DNA of 64,000 bases from DASPOJ01 sp049790315. GTDB lineage: Bacteria; Acidobacteriota; Terriglobia; Acidiferrales; UBA7541. Made by a program: the position numbers and the translations under genes. The notes under the pieces were generated by a model that saw only the letters and a list, made by a program, of their open reading frames with translations, had not been told where the DNA came from and made no database searches. The stretch's first letter is position 1. Each line of letters opens with the position of its first letter. The stretch is from contig JBAQYV010000059.1 in NCBI GenBank assembly GCA_049790315.1, positions 31,795 to 95,794 on the forward strand. Direction: 5' to 3'. Of this stretch, positions 8,827-16,767 are shown in pieces.

Positions 8827-9624
8827 TTAGGCCGTCTCGCGATGCGGGCGCGTGGCCAGACCGCCGTAGCGGCGCTCGCGTCCGGAGAAATCGAGGAGCG
8901 CGCGGTAGAGCTCGGCGCGCGTGAAATCGGGCCAGAGCGTTTCGGTGACGTACATTTCGGCGTAAGCGATCTGCCAGAGAAGAAAATTACTGACGCGCAT
9001 TTCGCCACTGGTACGAATCAGGAGATCGGGATCGGGCAGACCGGCAGTGTAGAGATGCTTCGCGACCATTTCCTCGTCGACGTGGCAAGCAGCGATACCG
9101 CCATTGTTACGCGCGCGATCGAGTATCGAATTGAATGCGTCGACGATTTCGGCGCGCCCGCCGTAATTGAGCGCGACGGCCAACTTCATGCCGGAATTGC
9201 CGGCGGTCAATTCCATGGCGCGGTCAATATCGGAACGAACGCCGGCAGGCAACTGATCGGAGCGGCCAATCACCAGCATGCGAATATTGTTTTTGTGAAT
9301 CACGGGCAGCTCGCGGCGGAGATATTCACGCAGCAGGCGCATCAGAAAATCGATTTCGGCTTTCGGGCGGCGCCAATTCTCCATCGAAAAAGCATAGAGG
9401 GTGAGGGCGGGAATTCCAAGACGCGCGCACGTCTCAATCACGTTTCGCGCGGCGCGCACACCGGCTTTGTGACCCGCCAAGCGCGGCAGGTGCCGTCGCT
9501 GCGCCCAGCGGCCATTGCCATCCATGATGACGGCAACGTGCTCGGGCAGCCGGCGCGGGTCAAGCTCACCGAGCAGGCCAGCCTCTTCTTTATTTGCGGG
9601 TTCCAAGCGCTCCGGGGCTTGCAC
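8827..9624 (-). CDS. uppS: Isoprenyl (undecaprenyl) diphosphate synthase
   Basis: cis-Prenyltransferase that builds the C55 carrier lipid for cell-wall synthesis from FPP and IPP. Its 265 residues include the catalytic-Asp motif MDGNGRWAQRR after residue 33, the HKAGVRA helix, FSMENWRRPKAE, and the C-terminal LLIRTSGEMRVSNFLLWQ and YAEMYVTETLWPDF segments. The start is GTG at 9624 with AAGGGA just upstream. It opens the uppS-cdsA-dxr-rseP-fur run. The 160 bases between it and the Nramp-like gene contain only a weak promoter-like TTGCAG/TAGTTT pair. Confidence 0.95.
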   Translation of the reverse strand: MQAPERLEPANKEEAGLLGELDPRRLPEHVAVIMDGNGRWAQRRHLPRLAGHKAGVRAARNVIETCARLGIPALTLYAFSMENWRRPKAEIDFLMRLLREYLRRELPVIHKNNIRMLVIGRSDQLPAGVRSDIDRAMELTAGNSGMKLAVALNYGGRAEIVDAFNSILDRARNNGGIAACHVDEEMVAKHLYTAGLPDPDLLIRTSGEMRVSNFLLWQIAYAEMYVTETLWPDFTRAELYRALLDFSGRERRYGGLATRPHRETA

Positions 9625-9786
9625 AATTCCCTTTCCGGCACGTCCCAGGCAAGACGACCGGTGGCAGACCCAAGCCCTGCCAATAGTGAATAGTACGACT
9701 GACGAAAACTAACATACGAATACCGTCCCTGCAACTGACGGCGGCCTGCGCGCCGCGGCGGTAATCGCCGGCAAGTTACAGGCGGA

Positions 9787-11130
9787 TCACAATTTTAATT
9801 TGACGAATGCGACGGCCGCAGCCGCGGCGTTCGGGAAAATGGCGGTGTAAACAAGGACGAGCGTGAGCGCGATCATGGAGACCGTGGTCAGCCAGGCGAC
9901 GATGTTGAAGGTGGGCGAATTCACGTGCTCGCCCATGAGGTCTTTTCGGTTTACAAGCAGGAGCATGAAGATCAACACAATCGGGAGCCACACGCCGTTG
10001 GCGACCTGCGACAAAACGAGGATGCGGTAGAGCGGCGCGTGCGGAATCAAGATCACGGCCGCGCCCACGACGAGCATCGCGGTGTAAAGACTGTAAAAAA
10101 TCGGAGCATCGTTGAATTTGCGATCGATTCCGGCTTCAAAACCCATGCCTTCGCAGATCACGTGCGCGGTGGAAAGCGGCAATATCGAGGCGGCGAACAG
10201 CGACGCGTTCAGAAGACCGAACGCGAAAAGTAGTCCGGCCCAGCGGCCCGCGAGCGGCACTAAAGCCTGGGCTGCTTCGCCGGCATCGGTGATATTGCGA
10301 TGCCCCGAAACGTAAAGCGTTGCCGCCGTGCAAACGATAATGAAGAACACTACCACCATGCATGACACGCTGCCGACGATAACATCGGCGCGCGCCTGGC
10401 TATATTGGCGCTTGCCAATGCGCTTTTCGACGAAGCTTGCCTGCATGTAAAAAAATTGCCATGGCGCGATCGTGGTGCCCACGAGGGCCGTAAGCATCAG
10501 CAGATAGCCGGCATTGAAGTGAAACGAAGGGATCACCGTGCTCTTGGCGGCCAGCAGCCAGTTGGGGTGCGCGAGAAATGCCGAAAAAAGATAGGCGAGA
10601 TAGAAGGTACACGCGACCAGGAAAATTTTCTCCACCTGGCGATATGTGCCGCGCAAAACCAGCACCCAAACAATCAGCGCGGCAATGGGCACGGCGATGT
10701 ATTTCGAGATATGAAAAATCTGCATCGAAGCCGCGACGCCGGCAAATTCCGCCGTGGTGTTGCCCATATCGACGAGGAGTCCCGCCAGGATAAGAAAGAA
10801 CGTGGGACGGAAGCCGAACTCTTCGCGAATCAAATCCGACAATCCCTTGCCGGTGATCACGCCCATGCGCGCGCACATTTCTTCCGTGACGTAGAGCGCG
10901 ATGGTCATCGGAATCAGGGACCACAGAAGCGCGTAGCCGAATTGCGCGCCCGCCTGCGTATAAACCGAGATGCCGCCGGCGTCATTGTCAACGTTCGAGG
11001 TGATTACGCCAGGCCCGAGAATCGCGAGAAATATGAGCAGGCGCCGGCGCAGGATGCGCGTGCGTTTGCCAAACTCCGCGCCGCGCTCGCGCCATACTTG
11101 AACTCGCCGAGTGAAAGAAGCCCAGTTCAT
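9787..11130 (-). CDS. Nramp-fold divalent metal transporter with a non-canonical metal site
   Basis: Membrane transporter of the SLC11/Nramp superfamily: 447 residues and about 11 helices. The first helix keeps GPGVITSN, but where standard Nramps have DPGN the sequence reads DNDAGG. In helix six the usual MPHN is replaced by APWQ (GTTIAPWQFFYMQ), so the metal-selective Met is Ala. From memory, loss of that Met is a mark of Nramp-related magnesium transporters (NRMT), so Mg2+ or Mn2+ rather than iron is plausible. Its ATG overlaps by 4 nt the stop of an upstream gene encoding an MgtE-type magnesium sensor without a pore, which supports a magnesium role. The fold is firm; the substrate is inferred. 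Confidence 0.85.
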   Translation of the reverse strand: MNWASFTRRVQVWRERGAEFGKRTRILRRRLLIFLAILGPGVITSNVDNDAGGISVYTQAGAQFGYALLWSLIPMTIALYVTEEMCARMGVITGKGLSDLIREEFGFRPTFFLILAGLLVDMGNTTAEFAGVAASMQIFHISKYIAVPIAALIVWVLVLRGTYRQVEKIFLVACTFYLAYLFSAFLAHPNWLLAAKSTVIPSFHFNAGYLLMLTALVGTTIAPWQFFYMQASFVEKRIGKRQYSQARADVIVGSVSCMVVVFFIIVCTAATLYVSGHRNITDAGEAAQALVPLAGRWAGLLFAFGLLNASLFAASILPLSTAHVICEGMGFEAGIDRKFNDAPIFYSLYTAMLVVGAAVILIPHAPLYRILVLSQVANGVWLPIVLIFMLLLVNRKDLMGEHVNSPTFNIVAWLTTVSMIALTLVLVYTAIFPNAAAAAVAFVKLKL

Positions 11131-12368
11131 AGTTTCCGCCGGAGCCGGGTGACGACGTCGTCCACGGCGATCGCGCCAATCGGGCGGCCCATGTCGTCGA
11201 TAACAGCGAGGCTGCGCAAATTGTATTTGTCGAAGAGGTCGAAAACTTCCTTTTCGTTGGCGTCGGCGGGCACGGAAACCAGCGGCTCGGTTTTCATTTC
11301 GGTCATGTGCTGACCGGGCTCGGCAAGCAGAAGGCGTGCGGCCGCGACGGTGCCGGAAAACTTCGCGTCATCGTCGATCAGGAATATCGTGTCGAGCAAT
11401 TCAAGATGAACGTCGCGCGACCCGATCCACATGACGACTTCGTCGCGCGTGGAGGTCTCGCCAACGAAAACAAACTCGGTATTCATCATACCGCCGGCAG
11501 TGTGCTCCTCGAACTGAAGGAGGGCTCGCACTTCGCGCGCTTCCCTGCCCGGCATCTCCTGCAAAACTTCCTGCGAAGTCTGCGGCGCGAGGTCGGCCAA
11601 AACGTCGGCGGCTTTGTCCGGATCCATTTCTTCCAGGATGTCGGCGGCTTTACCGCGGTCCAAAGTCTCGACGATTTCCTTGGTCAGGCGCTTATCGAGT
11701 TCGGCCAACGCTTCCGCGGCGGTCTCTTCGTCGAGCGACGCGATGATGGCCTGGCGCTCGGCGGGAGACAATTCTTCCATGATATCGGCAAGGTCCGCCG
11801 GATGCATTTCTTCGAGCTGCCGGTTCGAGATGCGCAGTTTGATGCGGCGCAAGGGATCGGGCTCGATCAAATTGACAAACTCCCAGCGAATCGTGCGCGT
11901 CGGCAATTTGTCTTGCAGGCGGCGGATGAGCCCGGGAGAAGCAACACCCTGCAATAGGCGCCGTGCCGCGCCGCTGAGGCCGACGTCCACTTGCGTGACG
12001 CGCAGCTCGACGGTGCCGTTTGAGGGCTCGTCGGCCAGATCGACATCATTCACGCGCACAACTTTGCGCCCGCTTGTGTCAATGATCTGCTGATCGAGCA
12101 AATCCTTACCCACCGCGAGCCAACTTTCGTTCGGCGCGTAATAATCCAGAGCCTTTTCCTCGACGTTCAGCTTGATCACTCCGGGCGCGACGAATGCGAC
12201 GTGATCGTACCGCGCAACCATCGGCAGATATTTCCCGCGTCCGAGCAAAATTCGAGCCACGCGATTCGGCTGGTCAGCCGGTTCGATGAACAGTTCGTTC
12301 ACCCGCCCGACGAAATTGCCCGCCGAATCGTACGTCTCGGCTCCGAGAAGTTCTGTGGCGTGCAGCAT
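11127..12368 (-). CDS. Soluble PRC-barrel + MgtE_N + CBS protein (magnesium-sensor module without channel)
   Basis: Cytosolic protein of about 413 residues. It has one or two PRC-barrel-like segments (about 1-165, beginning LLGAETYDSAGNFVGRV), an MgtE N-terminal superhelix (about 180-285, with LHPADLADIMEELSP-type repeats of acidic helical hairpins), and a tandem CBS pair (about 290-405, ending SLAVIDDMGRPIGAI). In MgtE these parts bind Mg2+ and gate the membrane channel, yet no membrane helices follow here; the protein ends after the second CBS. The next gene, overlapping by ATGA, supplies a different transporter fold. I chose ATG 12368, which starts right at the PRC domain; a TTG at 12395 would add nine residues. 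The regulatory role is inferred. Confidence 0.85.
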   Translation of the reverse strand: MLHATELLGAETYDSAGNFVGRVNELFIEPADQPNRVARILLGRGKYLPMVARYDHVAFVAPGVIKLNVEEKALDYYAPNESWLAVGKDLLDQQIIDTSGRKVVRVNDVDLADEPSNGTVELRVTQVDVGLSGAARRLLQGVASPGLIRRLQDKLPTRTIRWEFVNLIEPDPLRRIKLRISNRQLEEMHPADLADIMEELSPAERQAIIASLDEETAAEALAELDKRLTKEIVETLDRGKAADILEEMDPDKAADVLADLAPQTSQEVLQEMPGREAREVRALLQFEEHTAGGMMNTEFVFVGETSTRDEVVMWIGSRDVHLELLDTIFLIDDDAKFSGTVAAARLLLAEPGQHMTEMKTEPLVSVPADANEKEVFDLFDKYNLRSLAVIDDMGRPIGAIAVDDVVTRLRRKL

Positions 12369-12620
12369 GAGTATTCCGTTCGCGATCCCGCCCAAAATGC
12401 GCCTAAAAACACAAAGCCCGCGACCAAATCAAATTCCGGGCCGCGGGCGATCCGCACAGGCGATGGCCACTAACGGCGCCGCGGACCGCTCCTGCCGGTT
12501 TCCGGACTCATTTCCGGGATACGTCCCGATTCAATCTTCAACAAGCCGGCAGCCAAGCTGGCGCCGGCAGGCCCAGGCTCCATTTCACTTGAGGCGCGCA
12601 TTGCGACCGAATTCCTCCGG
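12369..12620 (-). promoter_or_regulatory. Long structured 5' leader, candidate metal-responsive riboswitch or attenuator
   Basis: Leader of about 250 nt between the promoter at 12627-12655 and the sensor/transporter operon. On the minus strand it can form a 9-bp hairpin (GCCGGCGCC with a one-base-bulged partner, loop AGCTT), a CGGGA-CGTA-TCCCG hairpin, a CCGG-AAA-CCGG hairpin, and finally an intrinsic terminator at 12405-12448 that ends only about 37 nt before the start codon. A terminator in this position implies regulated read-through. I could not match it to the yybP-ykoY (Mn), M-box (Mg), NiCo or cobalamin consensus by eye. Confidence 0.5.
12405..12448 (-). terminator. Intrinsic terminator inside the leader
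   Basis: On the minus strand the arms GCCCGCGGCC (12439-12448) and GGTCGCGGGC (12416-12425) pair over ten base pairs with one G-U. The loop is 13 nt, and TTTGTGTTTTT follows. It lies upstream of the coding sequence it precedes, not after a gene, which marks it as an attenuator. Confidence 0.7.
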
Positions 12621-12626
12621 TTTAGT

Positions 12627-12655
12627 TAGTTAAAGCGTAGGCGCATCTTTGTCAA
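12627..12655 (-). promoter_or_regulatory. Sigma-70-type promoter of the metal-transport operon
   Basis: Perfect TTGACA (12650-12655 on the minus strand), a 17-base spacer and TAACTA (12627-12632). The predicted transcript starts near 12620. The remaining bases up to mutS (12656-12835) belong to the divergent intergenic region and hold only the possible mutS -10. Confidence 0.6.
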
Positions 12656-12795
12656 GACAAGAATGATGTTTTGACGGGTATTTTTCCATGAACAACTCGG
12701 CGCCAGATGACGACTCGGCGAAGCTGCCGCCCACCCCGACGTGAGGCAACGCGCTGATTTCCATTTCGGCGCACGCCGCCCCGTTAAGCCACAGG

Positions 12796-12801
12796 TATAA
12801 T
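12796..12801 (+). promoter_or_regulatory. TATAAT -10 element before mutS
   Basis: Perfect TATAAT with no clear -35 at the expected distance. It overlaps the in-frame ATG at 12800, so a transcript from here would begin around 12808. This argues that the ATG at 12836 is the true mutS start. Confidence 0.35.
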
Positions 12802-12835
12802 GCACCTCGCGCGGCCGCAGGCCACGCGGCACCCC

Positions 12836-15559
12836 ATGAACGAATCGACCAGTTCATCCGCGAATTCCCCGACAAGTCCGCTGATGCGCCAGTATCACGC
12901 GATAAAATCGCGCTATCCGCACGCACTGCTGCTATTTCGCCTTGGGGATTTCTACGAGCTTTTTTTTGAAGACGCCATTCTTGCGGCGCGCGAATTGCAA
13001 ATCACGCTGACGTCGCGCAATCGCGAACGCGGCGAGCAAATCCCGATGTGCGGAGTTCCATACCACGCCGCGGAGGCATATGTGGCGCGGCTCCTGCGCG
13101 CGGGATACAAAATCGCCGTATGCGATCAGATGGAAGAGGCCGGTCCCGGCAAAAAACTTGTGCGGCGCGAAGTCGTGCGCGTGATCACGCCCGGCACGGC
13201 CACCGGCCTTAATGTGCTCGAGCCGCGGGAGAACAATTTTCTGGCGGCGGTGGCGCGTGGGGCCGCGGGCTCGGCCATTGGCCTGGCTTTCGTGGACGTT
13301 TCCACCGGTGAATCCAGCGCCACCGAGTTTTCCGGGCCGGGCGGGGAAGAAAAACTTCGCGATGAGATCGATCGTTTGCGTCCGCGGGAAATTCTATTGC
13401 CCCGGCAGGCGGGACTTTTCGCTCGTGATTCCGGTTCCGGTGTCGGCGCCGATGGCTCGGCCGCGCGGCTTCCAGGCGGGGCTTCCTCCGAAACGCGGAT
13501 TGAGGAGTGGATTTTCGCGCACAGTTACGCCGAGCGTATTCTACGCGAGCAGTTCGGCGTTTCGGGACTCGAAGGATTCGGGCTGGCCGACCACCCGGAA
13601 GCGACGCGCGCGGCCGGCGCGCTGATTCACTATCTTCGCGAGACGTCGGCCGTCGGAACCGAAGGCGAGGGCGCTCGCGTAGACGCATTGCGGCACGTGG
13701 ATCGCATGCGCTTTTACGAGCAGTCCGATGCGCTGGTGCTGGACACGGTGACTGTGCGCAATCTGGAGCTGGTAGCGCCGCTGTTCGCCGAAGACGCAGC
13801 GCGCGCCGGTACGGCTGTCACGCTGCTCGCGGCGCTCGACGACACCGTCACGGGAATGGGAGCGCGTCGATTGCGCGGATGGATATTGCGGCCGCAAGTG
13901 GATCGCGCCGAAATTGAGATGCGTTTGGACGCCGTTGGCGAACTCATCGCGCAAACAGTGCTGCGCGAGGAGATTCGGCGCGAACTGGCCGGCGTGCAGG
14001 ATATCGAACGCCTCGCCGGGCGCATCACGCTGGGGGTGGCGGCGCCGCGCGATCTCGTCGGCCTGCGAGACACTCTTACGCGATTGCCGCTCGTGCGCGG
14101 ATATCTCGAGCGTGCGACAAGTGCGCGGCTGGCGGCCCTTCGCGCGCAGATCGACGACCTGGCGGATGTGCGCGAGCGCCTGGAACGCGCCATTGCGGAT
14201 GATCCGCCGAATCTCGCGTCAGATCCCGGCGTGATTCGCGCCGGTTACGATGCAGAGCTCGATGAGCTACGCGAGCTCTCGCAGCGCAGCAAGCAGATCA
14301 TCGCCGCGATGGAGGATCGCGAGCGTCGGCGCACGGGAATCGCGTCGCTCAAGATCCGCTACAACCAGGTGTTCGGCTACTACATCGAGGTGTCAAAAAC
14401 GAATCTGCATCTGGTGCCACCGGATTTCGAGCGCAAGCAGACTCTCGTGAACGCCGAGCGCTTCACCGCGCCCGAGCTAAAGGAATACGAACGCAAAGTG
14501 CTCGACGCCGACCAACGCATCGCCGAAATCGAGCGGCGCCTATTCGCGGAATTGCGGGCGTGGCTTGCCGAACATGCGGCACGCATGCGGCAAACAGGCA
14601 CGGCTCTGGGGAAACTCGACGTGCTGTTGAACTTCGCGCGCCTCGCGGCGTCGCGCCGATACGCGCGGCCCGACTTTTCCGCAACGGGCGAATTGATGAT
14701 CGTCGCGGGACGCCATCCCGTCATCGAACGGCTGCTCGAACAGCGCGGCGAACGATTTGTGCCCAACGATCTTTATCTCGATCAGGCCACCCAACAAATT
14801 CTGCTGATCACCGGGCCGAACATGGGCGGCAAATCCACATATCTGCGCCAAGCGGCGCTGATCGTACTGATGGCGCAAATGGGATCGTTCGTTCCGGCCG
14901 AGCAGGCGCGTCTGCCGATTACCGACCGCATTTTCACGCGCATTGGCGCGTCGGACAATTTGGCGCGCGGGCGCTCCACATTTTTAGTGGAGATGAGCGA
15001 AGTTGCGGCGATTCTGAACACGGCGACACCGCGAAGCCTGGTGCTGCTGGACGAAGTGGGGCGCGGCACGGCGACATTCGATGGCCTTTCGATCGCGTGG
15101 GCGGTGGTGGAACATTTGCAGGCCGAGACGCGGGCGTGCGCGCTGTTCGCAACGCATTATCATGAGCTGACCGAGCTTGCGGATTTGCTGCCGGGTGTGC
15201 GCAACGTGCACGTCGCAGTGCGCGAAACGGCGGACGATATTATTTTTCTGCGACGCGTCGAAGAAGGCAGCGCCGACAAGAGCTACGGCATCGAGGTCGC
15301 GCGGCTTGCCGGCGTGCCGCGCAGCGTGATCGAACGCGCGCGCGAAATTCTGCGCCGGCATGAGCAGAGCGAACACGAATTGAGCGAAGAACTTACGCCG
15401 GGGGCCGAACGGCCTGAAGCAGCCGCTGAGCGTGAGCCGCCTTTATTCACGCCCATCGATCGCAACGTGCTTGAAGCTCTGCGCGGCGCCGATCTCGACA
15501 ATTTGAAACCGCTCGACGCGCTCAATCTGCTCGCCGCGCTGAAAAAGCAAATTTCGTGA
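12836..15559 (+). CDS. mutS: DNA mismatch repair protein MutS
   Basis: Mismatch-recognition ATPase of methyl-independent or MutL-dependent repair, 907 residues from ATG 12836. The Phe-x-Glu mismatch wedge is in GDFYELF (Phe39, Glu41). Connector, lever and clamp domains follow. The ATPase has Walker A GPNMGGKSTYLRQ (about 660), Walker B LVLLDEVGRGT and the conserved FATHYHEL. The C-terminal tail carries the helix-turn-helix dimerisation segment near 800. An ATG at 12800 would add 12 residues but overlaps a TATAAT. Its stop overlaps the anmK start (GTGA). No mutL is in the window. Confidence 0.96.
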   Translation: MNESTSSSANSPTSPLMRQYHAIKSRYPHALLLFRLGDFYELFFEDAILAARELQITLTSRNRERGEQIPMCGVPYHAAEAYVARLLRAGYKIAVCDQMEEAGPGKKLVRREVVRVITPGTATGLNVLEPRENNFLAAVARGAAGSAIGLAFVDVSTGESSATEFSGPGGEEKLRDEIDRLRPREILLPRQAGLFARDSGSGVGADGSAARLPGGASSETRIEEWIFAHSYAERILREQFGVSGLEGFGLADHPEATRAAGALIHYLRETSAVGTEGEGARVDALRHVDRMRFYEQSDALVLDTVTVRNLELVAPLFAEDAARAGTAVTLLAALDDTVTGMGARRLRGWILRPQVDRAEIEMRLDAVGELIAQTVLREEIRRELAGVQDIERLAGRITLGVAAPRDLVGLRDTLTRLPLVRGYLERATSARLAALRAQIDDLADVRERLERAIADDPPNLASDPGVIRAGYDAELDELRELSQRSKQIIAAMEDRERRRTGIASLKIRYNQVFGYYIEVSKTNLHLVPPDFERKQTLVNAERFTAPELKEYERKVLDADQRIAEIERRLFAELRAWLAEHAARMRQTGTALGKLDVLLNFARLAASRRYARPDFSATGELMIVAGRHPVIERLLEQRGERFVPNDLYLDQATQQILLITGPNMGGKSTYLRQAALIVLMAQMGSFVPAEQARLPITDRIFTRIGASDNLARGRSTFLVEMSEVAAILNTATPRSLVLLDEVGRGTATFDGLSIAWAVVEHLQAETRACALFATHYHELTELADLLPGVRNVHVAVRETADDIIFLRRVEEGSADKSYGIEVARLAGVPRSVIERAREILRRHEQSEHELSEELTPGAERPEAAAEREPPLFTPIDRNVLEALRGADLDNLKPLDALNLLAALKKQIS

Positions 15560-16767
15560 GCCGCCCTCGCCGCGCCACCACACTCGTCATGGGGATGATG
15601 TCCGGCACTTCGGCCGATGGAATCGACGTGGCGCTCGTGCGAATTTCTGCTCGCGATCCGAACGGCGCCGGATCGGCGAAGATCGAAAACTTCGCGACGA
15701 TTCCCTACCCTGCGGTTTTACGCAGATTTATTCTTCGCATCGCGGAAGGCGAACGCGTCACGGCGGGGGAAATCAGCAGCCTTAATTTTCGCATCGGCGA
15801 GGAATTCGCTCGCGCTGCCGGCGGCTCGCTTCGACGCTGGCGCGTGAACCCTGCGGATGTGTCTGCAATCGGATCGCACGGCCAGACAATTTTTCATCAA
15901 GGCATCGCGCGAGGGGCAGGAGCCGCGCCGCCGTCCACACTCCAAATCGGCGAGCCCGCCGTGATCGCCGCTCGCACCGGCATCACGACGGTCGCCGATT
16001 TTCGTCCTGCGGACATCGCGGCCGGCGGCCAGGGCGCGCCGCTCGTGCCGATTGTCGACTACTGGCTGTACAGCAATGCGCGAGTAGGGCGCGTCGCGCT
16101 GAACATCGGCGGCATCGCAAATCTCACCGTGCTGCCCGCGGGTTGCGGATTGCGCGATGTCGTCGCGTTCGATACGGGGCCGGGCAATATGGTGATCGAC
16201 GCGCTGGTGCGGCGAGCCACGCATGGGCGCCAGAAATTCGATCGCGACGCTCGCATCGCTACTCGTGGCAAAATGATTCCCACATTGCTTGAACGATTGC
16301 TGCGTGACAAATATTTCAGGTTGCCGCCACCGAAAACCACGGGCCGCGAGCGTTATGGCGACGCATATGTGCAACGACTGGTCGCATACCCGGAGGCGCA
16401 CCGCGCTTCTCACGCCGATTTGATACGCACCGCAACACTGCTGACGCCGCTGTCGATCGCGGACGCAATGAATTATTGGGTTCGTCCGAAAACAAAGCTC
16501 GGAGCCAAGATCGGCGAAATGATTGTATCCGGCGGCGGCGCCCACAATCCGCTGATCATGGCGCAACTCGCCGCGGCGCTGGGCGGAATTCGCGTAATTC
16601 GTTCGGCGGAGCTCGGCGTGCCGGAAGACGCGAAAGAGGCATTCGCATTTGCGCTATTGGCCTGGGAAACGCTGCATCGCCGTCCTTCAAACGTCCCGGC
16701 CGCGACGGGCGCCAGCCGGCCCGCGATCCTTGGAAAAATCTGCTATGCGCCAGCCGGAAAAATATAG
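15556..16767 (+). CDS. anmK: Anhydro-N-acetylmuramic acid kinase
   Basis: Cell-wall recycling enzyme that opens 1,6-anhydro-MurNAc and phosphorylates it with ATP to MurNAc-6-phosphate. The 403-residue protein shows the phosphate-binding GMMSGTSADGIDVAL at about residues 13-27, GSHGQT, VADFRPADIAAGGQGAPLVP, and NIGGIANLT, all signatures of the ASKHA-fold AnmK family; VSGGGAHN closes the site. The start is GTG at 15556, overlapping the mutS stop by four bases, so it is translationally coupled. The next gene encodes an oligopeptide-type binding lipoprotein, which could supply muropeptides, though that link is inference. Confidence 0.94.
   Translation: MSRPRRATTLVMGMMSGTSADGIDVALVRISARDPNGAGSAKIENFATIPYPAVLRRFILRIAEGERVTAGEISSLNFRIGEEFARAAGGSLRRWRVNPADVSAIGSHGQTIFHQGIARGAGAAPPSTLQIGEPAVIAARTGITTVADFRPADIAAGGQGAPLVPIVDYWLYSNARVGRVALNIGGIANLTVLPAGCGLRDVVAFDTGPGNMVIDALVRRATHGRQKFDRDARIATRGKMIPTLLERLLRDKYFRLPPPKTTGRERYGDAYVQRLVAYPEAHRASHADLIRTATLLTPLSIADAMNYWVRPKTKLGAKIGEMIVSGGGAHNPLIMAQLAAALGGIRVIRSAELGVPEDAKEAFAFALLAWETLHRRPSNVPAATGASRPAILGKICYAPAGKI

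Noticed and set aside
12396..12620. Cobalamin riboswitch upstream of the metal-transport operon
   Set aside because: A segment like GTCCGGAAACCGGC recalls part of the cobalamin fold, but the conserved GCCACTG box and the other core blocks are missing.
12630..12926. Minus-strand frame opposite the mutS start
   Set aside because: No ribosome-binding site or motif; it overlaps two promoters and the mutS N-terminus.
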